DNA of 61,213 nt from Sergeia podlipaevii (taxonomy: Eukaryota; Euglenozoa; Kinetoplastea; Trypanosomatida; Trypanosomatidae), in NCBI GenBank assembly GCA_030849805.1, contig JASANZ010002169.1, positions 1-61,213 of the forward strand, written 5' to 3'. Shown one piece after another: positions 28,423 to 38,563 of this stretch. The notes under the pieces are model-generated. The model saw nothing but the letters and a program-made list of their open reading frames with translations. It ran no database searches and had not been told where the DNA came from. The stretch's first letter is position 1, and every line of letters starts with the position of its first letter. The position numbers and the translations under genes are program-made.

Positions 28423-29469
28423 CATTGAACGAGTATTTGTAAGGTAAGCATTTTAAAAATTAAGGAAAGAAAAATTGGATGCCTACTGCACACAAGAAGT
28501 ATATCAGGCACATTATGATTGCATAGATAGTGTTGATTGATACACACAGAACCATGGCAAGGTGTATATAAGGCACGTCTGCGTATAGTAGAAAGATGCG
28601 CATCGTTACGCAGTCATGACGCACGCCTTGGCCGGAGATTTCACTTGTTATTGTAGCGGTGGCTACTGTTTTCGTTTTTGTTGTTGTTGTCGTTGTCACT
28701 GCTATTTTTTCTTCATATCAATACTGAAGTTGTATATTCTAAATATCGCACAGAGAGAAAACATCGTAGAGCATGCCGCTGGCTATCTATCTCACTACAA
28801 TGGGTGTACATAATTGTGTGCAAGCATCCTCTGAACATTAACAAAGGACGTAGCCATCTGCAAAAGCCATTTAGCATACACGCTCCGCATGTCTGTCCTG
28901 TGTCACATACACTCGCACTGCGTGCGTACTTTTCCTTCTTTCTTATTTTCTTTTCATATTTTAGAAAGTGAAAAAAAATACAATACTGATAACGGGAAAA
29001 ATAAAAATATAAGGATGCGAAGCACATCGTATTTCATTTCTCTATGTTTTCATATATTTTTCTTCTTCTTCTCCGCTCGCCTTAATGCCCTCTTACATGG
29101 CATGCTCTTCCAAGAAACCCCACGATTAACTCGATAGCTTAATACTTTGACGCTGCCAAGGTAAAGAAGTTGGCATGTTGTGTGGAAACAGAAGCTACGG
29201 CACATGTGTGGGATAATGGTATCTTTGACAGAGATGTAAAAAAAAACTAAGTGCAAAACAAAAAAGAAGAAGAGAGGTACCTAAGCGTGTATTCTTTCTT
29301 CTGTGTTGTGACAAGAACTGTCGCTCTCTCTGTCAAGGACATCAGCCCCCCACCTGTCGACGCAGTTGCGTATTGGTCCAAGCAAAAAAAAAAAAAAAAC
29401 GCATCAAAATAGAGAAAAAAAAATAGGAAAGCAATTGAGCCAATCCTATTCGCACACGATGATGCAACT

Positions 29470-30252
29470 CTAGGGCTGCTCATCGGTCCACAAGTTGAGG
29501 TTGTCGCGCAGGAGACGGACGATAATGTTCGACTCGCGGTAAGACTCGTCGTCGAGAGTCTCAAGCTCAGTCACGGCCTCGTCGTAGGCCTGGCGGGCCA
29601 GTTGGAAGCCCTTGTCGTGCTCCTTCATGATCTCGTAGTAGAAGACGGAGAAGTTAAGCGCAAGGCCGAGGCGGATGGGGTGAGTGGGAGCAAGAGATGA
29701 GTTAGCGACATCGGTGGCTTTTTTGTATGCATCAAGAGCAGCCTGACGCTGCACGTCGCCCTGGCCAATCTCAGCGTAGTAGCGGTGGTAGTCACCCTTC
29801 ATCTTAAGGTAGAAGACCTTTGCCTCTCCGCCCTGAGCGGCAGGAATAAGATAGGTATCAAGCAAGCCAAGAAGGTCGTCGCAGACAGCAGCAAGCTCGC
29901 TCTCAAACTCCTTGCGAAGGTTTCCAATAATCTCCATGTTCTCCGTGCTCTCCTTGGCGCGCTCACGGCTTTCAATGGAGGTAATCATGCGCCATGCGTT
30001 ACGTCGAGGGCCAATGACGTTCTTATAAGCCACAGAAAGCAAGTTGCGCTCCTCAGTATCAAGCTCGTTGTTGAGCTTCACGACCTTGCGCATGCACACA
30101 ACCATTTCATCGTAACGCTCAGCCTCCTCGGTGAGCTTCGCCATGAAGACGAGGTCCTTAAGGTTGTCAGGCAGCTGGAACTCACCGTTGCTGCGCTTAG
30201 GAACGACCTCGGGCTGGATGGCGGCGTTCAACCACTTAATGGTTTCAGTCAT
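29470..30252 (-). CDS. 14-3-3 protein
   Basis: Phosphoserine/threonine-binding adaptor, 260 residues, all-helical and dimeric. Clear family blocks: DLVFMAKLTEEAERYDEMVV (residues 33-52), NLLSVAYKNVIGPRRNAWRM, YLKMKGDYHRYYAEI, PIRLGLALNFSVFYYEI, and LLRDNLNLWTDEQP at the C-terminus. Phosphopeptide-pocket residues (the Arg of GPRRNAWR and the RYYAE motif) are kept. The N-terminus (MTETIKWLNAAIQPEVVPKR) is slightly longer than in animal isoforms, as in trypanosomatid 14-3-3 proteins. These organisms usually have two isoforms, and which one this is cannot be told here. Confidence 0.97.
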   Translation of the reverse strand: MTETIKWLNAAIQPEVVPKRSNGEFQLPDNLKDLVFMAKLTEEAERYDEMVVCMRKVVKLNNELDTEERNLLSVAYKNVIGPRRNAWRMITSIESRERAKESTENMEIIGNLRKEFESELAAVCDDLLGLLDTYLIPAAQGGEAKVFYLKMKGDYHRYYAEIGQGDVQRQAALDAYKKATDVANSSLAPTHPIRLGLALNFSVFYYEIMKEHDKGFQLARQAYDEAVTELETLDDESYRESNIIVRLLRDNLNLWTDEQP

Positions 30253-31075
30253 TATGATGATAAACTGAGGAGTACAAAGAAAGATATAAAAATGAAACGA
30301 AACGAAACAAAATAATGAGTTTCTGACAACTAGTGTGCAGATACGACAAACCGTTGAAACTAAAGCGACTATTACTATTATTGTTGTTAAAATGTATGTG
30401 TATGTGTGCGTGAGTGTGTGTACGTATCAAGTAGATGTATGCCACCCGAAGAAAGAAAAGGGGAAGTGACAAGAAAATATATATATATATATATTAAGAT
30501 AGTAGTAATAATAAATAGATTGAAGTAAAGAGCCACTATGTGGCGCTACTTCCTGCAAGTGCGCTGCGATATCATCCCCTCCACCACACAGTCAAGTTCA
30601 TTGTGGCACAAGGAGCATCCACGCATATATATGTGGGTGTGTGAGTGTAAATATGCCTGTTTGCTGATTTCCCTATCCCAAAAAAGAAACGTTTTTTAAA
30701 AAATGTAGTTGAACGCGGAAAGAGGGGTTACGGAAGTGCTAGTAGGACCCCAGCTGCACTTTTAGAAGTGCTGCTTTGATAGGAAGAAGTACAAAACACA
30801 CGTCCCATTAAAAATAAGAAAAGAAAAGAACGTACATATGAAGCATATATAATGTGTGGACACAATGACCAATAAAAAGATGCTTTAGGCTTTCACTTCT
30901 TTTACGGACATTACACACAGATGAACAAAAAGAAAAAAAACGCGAAAGAATTATTAAAGCACATACATCCTCTCCCCGCATATCATCGTTTCTTTAGTCA
31001 TTTCCAGAACTCTTGTACGCATTACAGACGTACGCATTTGTCTGGTCCGTTGCCTCCAAAGTAAAAAAAAAATGC
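30253..31075. other. Spacer with TA repeat
   Basis: 823 bp: 14-3-3 leader, (TA)n at 30477-30494, several A-runs. No credible frame. Confidence 0.6.
30265..30305 (-). promoter_or_regulatory. Predicted SL acceptor for 14-3-3
   Basis: A coding-strand TTTCGTTTCGTTTCATTTTT-type tract is followed by CTCCTCAG, AG at 30265-30266; predicted 5' UTR 12 nt. Confidence 0.6.
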
Positions 31076-31975
31076 CTACTTCTTGAGGAGGTACTTCTCT
31101 TCCGCAGTCTGGAGCTCGGGGAGGTTCTGCAGTCGGAATACCTCCTTCACGGGCACTACCTTCTTCTCTACCTCCACCAGCGACTGCTGCTCAAAGATAG
31201 TCTTGCTTGTTTGCTGCATTGCAGCAATGCTGCTGCGCATGTTGTGGTTAGCCCAGATGATGGTGCTGATGCCAATCTCCTTGAAGTGGGACATGGGCAC
31301 GGCGGGATACTTGGTGGGCACAATCAGGACAGGGACCTTGTTGTCCCAATGCTTCATGAAGAGATCAATATCCGACGAGTCTGACTTCTTACTGTGAATG
31401 AGGACGGCGTCGGCACCCGCCTCAGCGTAGGCAGTGGCGCGACGCAGGGTCTCCTCCACAGGCCAGCCCGCAATGAAGGACTCCACACGCGCCACAACGC
31501 AAAAGTTCTCATCCGTTTGAGTGTCCTTCATGGCACGCACTTTAAGAGCGAACTCAGCGACGTCAGCGAGCGGCTGGGGCTGCTTGCTGTCGATAAGAGA
31601 GTTGGTCTTGGGGAAGAGCTTGTCCTCGACGCAGGCGCCAGCAACACCAATCTTCTCGAGCTTCTTCACGAGCATGCGAGCATTATTGAAGTTGCCATAG
31701 CCAGTGTCGGCATCAAGCAGAATAGGGATTGTAGTAGCGTCGCTCATATGCTCGACGACAGCGCACACCTGCGTCCAACTGGCCTCGTTGTTGTCACGAA
31801 GGCCCATCTGCGCGGAGATGGAAAGACCGGAGCCCCAAATGCCTCTAAAGCCAGTCTCCTGCACAATTCGAGCGGACAGACCGCTGTGAGCCTCCATGAG
31901 AAAAGAAAGGTCCTTTGAGGTCAACATGGCCTTGAGGGCCTTGGTCTTAAATGGGAGGCCTGAGCAGTGGCGCAT
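31076..31975 (-). CDS. Phosphoenolpyruvate mutase
   Basis: 299 residues. Interconverts phosphoenolpyruvate and phosphonopyruvate, the entry step to carbon-phosphorus compounds such as 2-aminoethylphosphonate. It belongs to the PEP mutase/isocitrate lyase superfamily. The decisive features are WGSGLS (47-52), D61, [12 protein letters not shown] (88-99; D88 and D90 bind Mg), [10 protein letters not shown] (117-126) with K123, T124 and N125, and RVES (163-166). The KTNS gating loop is that of PEP mutase; isocitrate lyases carry KKCGH instead. H194 (LIHSKK) is also kept. Phosphonopyruvate decarboxylase and AEP transaminase, the usual partners, are not next to it. T. cruzi is known to have this pathway and T. 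brucei is not. Start is the first ATG. Confidence 0.93.
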   Translation of the reverse strand: MRHCSGLPFKTKALKAMLTSKDLSFLMEAHSGLSARIVQETGFRGIWGSGLSISAQMGLRDNNEASWTQVCAVVEHMSDATTIPILLDADTGYGNFNNARMLVKKLEKIGVAGACVEDKLFPKTNSLIDSKQPQPLADVAEFALKVRAMKDTQTDENFCVVARVESFIAGWPVEETLRRATAYAEAGADAVLIHSKKSDSSDIDLFMKHWDNKVPVLIVPTKYPAVPMSHFKEIGISTIIWANHNMRSSIAAMQQTSKTIFEQQSLVEVEKKVVPVKEVFRLQNLPELQTAEEKYLLKK

Positions 31976-32496
31976 TATTTGCTTTTTGTAACTTTCTGAG
32001 ATTAAGATTGTCTTAACTATATTTTTTTCTTACGGAAGATACGTTTGTAGTGTCTAACTGTTAGCTTCGCTGTAATTCAAATAGACATCTTCAAGTCAAA
32101 AAAAAAAAAAAGGATAGAGAGAGAAAGAACCAGAGTTGCAAGAGATAACCAATAACAATATAGGATAGGCATCCTGTGTATTCTGACGGCGTGGCAACAT
32201 GTAGGCCAAGAGTATTTAAGTGTATCTGCACACGTGTGTGTGGTGTAATAGCTCGTTGTTGATACTAAGGTCAAAACAAAAAAAAGAACTTCATTGGGTG
32301 ACCCCCGAAATATAGACAAAACCAAAATATGGGAAACACATATATAATGGAAGTGTGTCCATCTCATACAAAAGAGAAAAAAAACTCTACGCCATGCCAG
32401 CGTCAACGCTAGCTGTCTCTCTCAATCTATATGAACACGCGTTGCGTCTATGTTAAAATGTTTATCTATAAATAGTATATATATGTATGTACACAG
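31976..32496. other. Spacer, no gene seen
   Basis: 521 bp with the PEP mutase leader and acceptor and the 3' region of the coiled-coil gene. Confidence 0.6.
32089..32127 (-). promoter_or_regulatory. Predicted SL acceptor for PEP mutase
   Basis: A coding-strand CTTTCTCTCTCTATCC plus T14 tract; first AG after it at 32089-32090; predicted 5' UTR about 113 nt. Confidence 0.5.
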
Positions 32497-34158
32497 CTAC
32501 GCGCGAGACAGCTCGACTAGTCGCGTGTGCAGCTGCTCCGCTTGCTCATTCTGGCTTTTCAAGAGACTGATGACATCGCACGTATGTCCTGCATCTACCG
32601 GGGGAAGTACACTTGCCGAAACGTTGATGCTACGTTTGAGCATTGGAGCACCACCCGAGGTGATCGCATAGTCACATTGACGCTGCCGTGCTTCCTGCTC
32701 TGCCAATACGTGTATCAGCTTCCTTCTCAGCGATTCTGCCTTGCCAGCCTCCAGCTTAGCTTGCTTCTTGTAATTGCGCAGCTCATGTCTAACCTCGCGC
32801 AGTCTGCGTGTAGAGGCCTCCTCCAGGTCAACAAGAGACTGCTCTGCCGACTGTGCGTATCTCCGTGCCTCCGCCAGCTCCGCATCACGCCCAGACAACA
32901 GTAGCTGCAGCCTCTCCAGCTCATACGTGGCCTGCTCGTGAGCTCTTGCCCCTGCGGACAGCTCCTCCACTTGACGCTGCAGAGCTGCCACCTGCTCGGA
33001 AAGGTGCGTCTTTTCTGCCGATGTCCAGGCCTCCTGCTGAACCAAGGCGTCGTGCTGCTTCTCTAAATGCTGGTGGCGCGTCACAAGAGCAGCGAGGGCC
33101 CCGCGTTGCTGCTGCGCCTCACGCCTCGCCTCATCCACCTCTTCGGTCTTGCACTCCACTTCAAAGGAAAGTCGCTGTGCCTCCTCCTTGGCGACGGATA
33201 GTGCTCTGCGTAAGGAGCACACCTCCGCTGATGCCTCGTCCCTGGCTGCATCGACCCTCTGCTGCTCGGATCGTCGTGCCTGTGCGGCCGCTTCCCGCCC
33301 CCGTGTCAGCTCCTGGGTGGCCTCAGCTACAGTGGCAGACAGTGCTGCCACTCGGGCTCGCAGCGTCTTGCGTTCTTCCGCAAACTGTCGCTCGCACTCA
33401 GCAAGCGCTGCTTCATGCTGCTGACGCTGTTGAGTCATGGCCCGCGTACGTGTCTCCACCTCCGTGTGTAAGGAATCAGCCTCCCTCTGTGCAAGAGTGG
33501 CTTGCGAGGCGTGGCGCTCCTTGAGAAGAGCCGCCTCGTTCTGCAAATCAGCAGCCCGCCGCACCGTCGAGCGCATTTCCGTCACCTCCGCCTCCATGGC
33601 CCTATACCGCTGCTCGAGCTCCAAGTTGCGGCTCTGCTGCTCGCGCAAAGCGTTGTGCGCGGCGAGAAGCTGCTGACTTGCACGCTCGCGCTCCTCGGAG
33701 AGCTGCACATTCTGAATGGCACAGCGCTCCTCAAGCTCCGCGATGTGTGTCTTGGCTTCGCGCACGCGGGCCTCGCCGCTTGTGGCGTCTAGACGCTTCA
33801 CAAGGTCCTGGATTTGCTCCTTCAGCTGGTCCACCTGCTGATCGCGCTCAACCATGCTATCAGACAAGGCACGCTTGGTGCTCTCAAGACGCCCCTTCAA
33901 GTGCTCGAGCGACACAGTTGCCGCCAGGTAGCGGTCCTTATACGACTGGGAATTGGCAAGCTCCTTCTTCAGGCAGCCCACTTCCTCAAGCAGCTGCTGC
34001 TCGCTCTTAGCAACAGCCTCTTGCTTCCTCTGAAGGCGCTCCACGTGCTCCTGCTCAACTTTCAGCGCCTCGGCGGCCGCATTGTATTTTGCATTCAGGA
34101 CAGCAAAATTCCCCTGGAACTCAGTGCACGTTTGCAAGAGTTCAGCGTACGAGGTCAT
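32497..34158 (-). CDS. Long coiled-coil protein, unknown
   Basis: 553 residues from the ATG at 34158 (MTSYAELLQTCTEF). Almost the whole length (about 25-500) is heptad-rich coiled coil, dense in Glu, Arg, Gln, Ala and Leu, without cysteine-rich or enzymatic parts. The C-terminal 60 residues are less helical (SGGAPMLKRSINVSASVLPP) and end in another helix (LLKSQNEQAEQLHTRLVELS). Proteins of this build in trypanosomatids often belong to the basal body, flagellum attachment or cytoskeleton, but nothing here identifies which. GC content is raised by Ala/Arg codons. Confidence 0.8.
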   Translation of the reverse strand: MTSYAELLQTCTEFQGNFAVLNAKYNAAAEALKVEQEHVERLQRKQEAVAKSEQQLLEEVGCLKKELANSQSYKDRYLAATVSLEHLKGRLESTKRALSDSMVERDQQVDQLKEQIQDLVKRLDATSGEARVREAKTHIAELEERCAIQNVQLSEERERASQQLLAAHNALREQQSRNLELEQRYRAMEAEVTEMRSTVRRAADLQNEAALLKERHASQATLAQREADSLHTEVETRTRAMTQQRQQHEAALAECERQFAEERKTLRARVAALSATVAEATQELTRGREAAAQARRSEQQRVDAARDEASAEVCSLRRALSVAKEEAQRLSFEVECKTEEVDEARREAQQQRGALAALVTRHQHLEKQHDALVQQEAWTSAEKTHLSEQVAALQRQVEELSAGARAHEQATYELERLQLLLSGRDAELAEARRYAQSAEQSLVDLEEASTRRLREVRHELRNYKKQAKLEAGKAESLRRKLIHVLAEQEARQRQCDYAITSGGAPMLKRSINVSASVLPPVDAGHTCDVISLLKSQNEQAEQLHTRLVELSRA

Positions 34159-34939
34159 ATTTCTAAATGTTCTATCGTGCACACGGTGCAATTATATATA
34201 AATATATATATGTGTGTGATTAAGTGCAAGGATCTATAGCACCCAGTCAGTAATATCACTCAAAAGGAAAGGAAAAGAAAGTGCACAGTACTGCGCTTGT
34301 GCCTTTACCGCTTTATCTTCTTAATTTTAATTTCTATATATATATATATTCCGTGTCACCGGTACGTACAAGTTGTAGCCCTATTGTTGTAGCACTGTCT
34401 GTTTGAGACTGAAATGAAAGGTCTCACTCTCTATAGATACCTTGGTGTAGATCGTCTCAAATTCCGGCCTCAATGCCGTCAGCGATACCCACTTTTAAAG
34501 ACTTGTACAAATAATCTTGCGTGTTCCGCATCAGACAAAAAAAAGATAGAAAAAAAAAAGGAGAGAGAGAGAAGCCATAGAAAGAGTACGTATAAGGAGG
34601 AGTCGAGAGTGCACTTGGCGAAAGAAGAAAAAAAAAACAGCATGATACGCATGCACGGAACATTTTGCGAGAGATACGTCAACTTGTATTCCAATGCTCA
34701 TTTTTATTGTTGTTAATAATGTCATTTTTTTTTTTTATCATTAAAGGATGTAGAAAAGAAAAGAAAAGAAAAAAACGTCAACCACACATATTCGTTGCGT
34801 GGGATGAATGAGAAACGGTAGGATAAAAAAAACTGGCCCCAAGTACCGCCAACCACGTGTAGGCCCCACAACGAGCCCTACTGTCAAACAAAACAAAATA
34901 AAAATAAAAAATAAAAAATAAAAAAAAGAATTGCCGCAT
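34159..34939. other. Spacer, no gene seen
   Basis: 781 bp; TA run near 34336-34349, T- and A-runs, (AAAAT)n-like sequence at 34893-34926. Confidence 0.6.
34259..34280 (-). promoter_or_regulatory. Predicted SL acceptor for the coiled-coil gene
   Basis: A coding-strand pyrimidine tract at 34262-34280 is followed by GAG, AG at 34259-34260; predicted 5' UTR about 100 nt. Confidence 0.4.
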
Positions 34940-36583
34940 TTAAAGAAGCGAGGTAACGCGTGCTGCTATGGCAGCACCCAGCACGGAGCTGCTCGCCACT
35001 GTGGGAGAGGGCACCACGCTTGCATCCGCCACCAGCACCCCATTCACCCCCGTTACACGACATTTGCTGTCCACTACGGTGCCCATAGCGCACGTGCCAT
35101 ATAAATCACCGCTGCTTTCTGCATATTGCGCAAGAGAAGCAGCCACATCCTTCAGAGATGCCATGCCACGCCGCGGGTGGTGCAACGCCGTTCTATAGAA
35201 CCAAAAGGGGCCAACGTTAGTCCCCTTTTCATTGCAGTGGTAAACCGATCGAAGCTCGGACTCGTGCGCCAGCAGCAACCCTGCCCACTTCACTCCTTCA
35301 TCCATGCAACTGACGTCGTGCTTGGTGCTAGCCATGTTGCTCCGCACCAAGGTCAAGGGAGCTGAGGAGGATGTAGATAGTGATACCTCCCCTCGGCTCT
35401 CAGGGTAGTGGTGGGTCACGCGCAGTGTAACGCCGTCCAATATCGGAGCACGCCGCCATGCCCGGAGGCCCACCTGCGCTGTACAGAAGAAAAGTAAAGA
35501 TAAGTCCGGCGAGGTCATTTCAGGGAGTGAAGGGACAAAGGCAGCAGCCTCAGTAAAGGAGGCAAGCGCACCTGTACAGTCCTCATTGTACTCGCGCCAC
35601 TGCCCCCACATATAGGGAGCGTTGCGGACACTGACCGACTTGCTGCGCACCTCCACATTATTAAGCAAGCGAAACACAAGATCGATCGAGCAGCCCTGAA
35701 TGAGATTCTTACCCACCTGTGCTGAGTCCGCAACAGGGCCGTTCGGTCCTATGCCACTCCGCAGGAGCAACGCGGCAGACTCGATAGCGCCTAGGCACAC
35801 CACAACGCATAATGCAGACACCCGAGTCACCTCCTTGCCCTGAGTGATCTCCACCCCTGCTGCAATACCTCTGGACCCTGTACTGCCCTCGTCAAATAGA
35901 ATGCGAGTTGCGTGTGCGTGCGTATGCACTTCGAGACGTGGTAGCCTGTGAGCCTCGCGCGCTACGCAAGAAGAGAATACATCAACCCGTGTGCCGTGAT
36001 CTGTGAGTGATTGCAGAGCGCTGAAGCCAGCCGTCTCCCCACAGTTAAAGTCATCTGTTGGGGCAATGCCTGCTGCCTCGCAAGCCTCAAAGAAACGCAC
36101 GTTGAGCATTGAGTCGATGCTACTGCGATCCAAATCAGAAACTCGAAAAGGCCCCTGATCACCATGCATCTCAGAGGCGCCGCGGGAGTTATTCTCGAGT
36201 GAGGTAAAGAAAGGCAACAGGGCGTCAAAGCTCCACTCTGTGGCCGCCCAGGCAGACACGTCGGCGCGAGTGCCACGGAGGTACTTCATATCACTACACA
36301 AAGTGCTTCCCCCTAACCCGCAACCGCATGTGTACGCCAGACGGCGACCTCCAAGATTGTCCTCCGGGACGCCATGCACAACATTCACAAATCCACGAGC
36401 TTTTCGAGAGGATACGATGAAAGGCTGGAGAAACGGGACGCGCATCACGGTAGGGGCGGCTCCAGCACCTCCCTGGTCAATAAGAGCGATAGATGCTGAG
36501 GGGTACTTGCTGGCCAGCGTGCGAGCTGCCACGCAGCCAGCAGCGCCAGCACCCAGAACAATATAATCATACGCGGCCTTCAT
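34940..36583 (-). CDS. GMC-family flavoprotein oxidoreductase with altered active site
   Basis: 547 residues from the ATG at 36583 (MKAAYDYIVLGAGAAGC). The open frame continues upstream and contains an ATG at 36706, but GMC proteins normally begin here. The FAD-binding Rossmann motif is VLGAGAAGCVAARTLA (9-24), followed by a GCGLGGSTLCSDMKYLRG signature and VVCLGAIESAALLLRSGIGP, the second GMC signature. The closing segment is DLYGTCAMGTVVDSKCRVTG then NGVLVADASVVPSP. GMC enzymes oxidise alcohols such as choline. Here the catalytic His of the usual H-P-x-G-T-C-x-M-G is replaced (G-D-L-Y-G-T-C), and the NTNAPT-type segment with the second catalytic Asn/His reads TVASSS. It is therefore either a diverged enzyme or a non-canonical one. 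Bacterial ancestry is possible but unproven. Confidence 0.85.
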   Translation of the reverse strand: MKAAYDYIVLGAGAAGCVAARTLASKYPSASIALIDQGGAGAAPTVMRVPFLQPFIVSSRKARGFVNVVHGVPEDNLGGRRLAYTCGCGLGGSTLCSDMKYLRGTRADVSAWAATEWSFDALLPFFTSLENNSRGASEMHGDQGPFRVSDLDRSSIDSMLNVRFFEACEAAGIAPTDDFNCGETAGFSALQSLTDHGTRVDVFSSCVAREAHRLPRLEVHTHAHATRILFDEGSTGSRGIAAGVEITQGKEVTRVSALCVVVCLGAIESAALLLRSGIGPNGPVADSAQVGKNLIQGCSIDLVFRLLNNVEVRSKSVSVRNAPYMWGQWREYNEDCTGALASFTEAAAFVPSLPEMTSPDLSLLFFCTAQVGLRAWRRAPILDGVTLRVTHHYPESRGEVSLSTSSSAPLTLVRSNMASTKHDVSCMDEGVKWAGLLLAHESELRSVYHCNEKGTNVGPFWFYRTALHHPRRGMASLKDVAASLAQYAESSGDLYGTCAMGTVVDSKCRVTGVNGVLVADASVVPSPTVASSSVLGAAIAARVTSLL

Positions 36584-37079
36584 ATACACACCAATTTGTG
36601 TAGGCCGAAAATGTTTTTTTGGAGAGGAAAGGAAGATGTGCACTCTCGCTTGTGTAGCAAAGGATGAAAAATGAAATTTTTTTTTTGGCGCATAACTAAG
36701 AAGCATCAAAGCAACGATATTATTTTTAAATAAAATGTAAAGCAAGAAAAAAGGAAAGTGAAAAAAAAGAATTCAAAGAAAAAAATGTGGACGTCTTCAA
36801 AAAGAGAGAAAAGGAAACGCAAACACGCATGTATCCATCGTAACTGAGCAAACAGAACACCAACACAGTGTTGCTAAAATTGTTACCTTATGTTGATTCC
36901 CAGAGAAACGAAAATAGGTAAACTGAAGACTGTAAGAAAAAAAAAATGTACCAACTGTGATGATGCGCTACACACAAAAAATGAAAATACCAAACGGAAG
37001 AAGTAGGCGTATCATGTCTTGCCACAATGAGATAGGCAATAGAGCGTCACGTCACATTCCCTCCTTCTTTCCTACTTTG
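36584..37079. other. Spacer, no gene seen
   Basis: 496 bp. A probable acceptor for the GMC gene lies near 36648-36654 (coding-strand TTTCATTTTTCATCCTTTGC then ACACAAG). Otherwise AT-rich. Confidence 0.55.
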
Positions 37080-37973
37080 CTATTCAGCCACCGGCAGCGG
37101 CTCGCGCTTCATGGCACGCTCGCGGTCAGACTTGAGCAGCGCCAGACCGTCCGGCGCCATGTAGCCAGCCGGGTCGTGTCTCAGACCCTCATGCACTTGA
37201 CACACTTTAGGTCCTGTCCTCCGCTTGATGAGACGCACCTCCTCCATGTCTACATCAAGCAGCTTGGTCTGAAGCTCAATGCCACGCTCAAAACGCTTCA
37301 CAAATTCTTCAGGTGGGGGAGGCATGCCAGGCTGCTGGGGAACCTTCTGGCCCCTCAGCTCCTCGATCTGCTTCCTTGTGTAGTCATTCACGTCATCGAG
37401 GCAGTCCTGGCACTGCAGCCCCATCAGAGCCTTCTTGTGACTGCGCTGCGCCTGCACAATGCCAAAGCCTAAGAACTTGATGCCCTGTCTGCACAATACA
37501 GTCGTCACGAGACAGGTAAAAAAACTTGCCGTCACTGCGCCTATGGGGTGGCGCCGCATCCAACCAAAGCGCTTACGACCAAAAGAGAGAGACGCAAAAC
37601 CGACCGCCACGCCAGCTCCCAGCGTCAAGTTCATTGTAGTGAAGTCATATCTCCACCGGCCTCCCTCCTTGGCTCGCACTGCGGAAGTTAGAAAGGCGTA
37701 ACGCAGCACACCGTAGCTCGACGCCATAGGGAGAGCCTTCTCCTCATCAACGAGAACGTGACCACCATGAACGTCGAGTGGAACCGTCTTGCCGAGGTAC
37801 TCCCTCATCTGTGGAACATTCCAAAACGTGTACTTCTCTGGCTTGAGACCGGCACTCCTAAGGCATTCCTCGCCCAAGCGCGTGTAGGCGGGACTGCTAT
37901 CCTCGTGATAGCAAGAGACATGCGTAGCGAGCTGATGGAACTGGGCACGTCCTATAAAGTAAAGACTCTCCAT
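37080..37973 (-). CDS. Two-helix membrane protein, unknown
   Basis: 297 residues. Soluble N-terminal part (1-110), two closely spaced hydrophobic segments (about 113-130, MNLTLGAGVAVGFASLSF, and 143-170, PIGAVTASFFTCLVTTVLC), then a 130-residue hydrophilic, charged C-terminus with a CQDCLDD motif and a Pro-rich stretch (PQQPGMPPPPEEF). The two short Gly/Ala-rich helices with basic residues between them (GRKRFGWMRRH) suggest a mitochondrial membrane hairpin with both ends on the same side. This is inference from topology; no homologue was recognised. Confidence 0.75.
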   Translation of the reverse strand: MESLYFIGRAQFHQLATHVSCYHEDSSPAYTRLGEECLRSAGLKPEKYTFWNVPQMREYLGKTVPLDVHGGHVLVDEEKALPMASSYGVLRYAFLTSAVRAKEGGRWRYDFTTMNLTLGAGVAVGFASLSFGRKRFGWMRRHPIGAVTASFFTCLVTTVLCRQGIKFLGFGIVQAQRSHKKALMGLQCQDCLDDVNDYTRKQIEELRGQKVPQQPGMPPPPEEFVKRFERGIELQTKLLDVDMEEVRLIKRRTGPKVCQVHEGLRHDPAGYMAPDGLALLKSDRERAMKREPLPVAE

Positions 37974-38563
37974 GGCAGGTCAGGGGGTCGCTGCTAAAGA
38001 GTCCCACAAAAGCGTGTGAAGAAGCAAAGAAGAAGTACAGCCGCAATAAAAAAAAAAAAAAAAAGACGAACCGGCAGAAATAACAAAGAAAAGGGTAAAA
38101 GTCAGTAAAGCTCCCTAATATGCGCCTGCACACCGCCACTGAGCACTTGTACGTTTGATATGCAAAGTGGTTGCTATTTATAAGGGAGAGAGAGAGAGAA
38201 AGGAGGGTATATGTGTAAAAAAAAAAAAAAAGCGTGCATGCGTGCGCATATGTGTGTAACAACAACCTCGTTTGTGTCGGTAAAAAGCAAGATGTGCAGG
38301 TAAATATAGATGCAAGGAACCATAGGCACGAGAAAACAAAGTCGCTCATAGAAAACTGCAAGTTGACCAGTACACTCCAAAGGTGTGCATAATATATCAC
38401 CCAAGAGAAAATGACACGGCACTTTATATATCTATATGCATGTATGCATACATGTTTCGCCAACACAAAGCAAAAGAAAAGGAATAAGAAAAAAAAAACA
38501 AAAACAGCGAACTACATCATTGTAGCACTACTGGTGTGTCGCTGCCTATCAACCCTGTTCAGC
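37974..38563. other. Spacer, no gene seen
   Basis: 590 bp with two long A-runs (38048-38064, 38218-38231). No room for a cytosolic domain belonging to the next gene upstream. Confidence 0.6.
37994..38064 (-). promoter_or_regulatory. Predicted SL acceptor for the two-helix protein gene
   Basis: T17 on the coding strand (38048-38064); the first AG after it is at 37994-37995, leaving a 20-nt 5' UTR. Confidence 0.5.

Larger units (their letters stand above)
28134..29469. other. Longest internal spacer (1.3 kb), no gene recognised
   Basis: Contains the TOP3 leader, the (TG)15 array and AT-rich sequence. Several 60-105 codon frames exist on both strands but are low in complexity, overlap each other and match nothing. 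At its upper end, near 29383-29399, is an A-run in the 14-3-3 3' region. Confidence 0.6.

Noticed and set aside
31076..31975. Isocitrate lyase as the identity
   Set aside because: Lacks the KKCGH signature and the extra length; has the KTNS loop of PEP mutase.
37897..38466. 189-codon minus-strand frame upstream of and overlapping the two-helix protein gene; considered as a displaced cytosolic domain of the Cache-like protein
   Set aside because: Sequence is hydrophobic simple translation of T-runs, it overlaps the next gene, and shows no cyclase or kinase motif.
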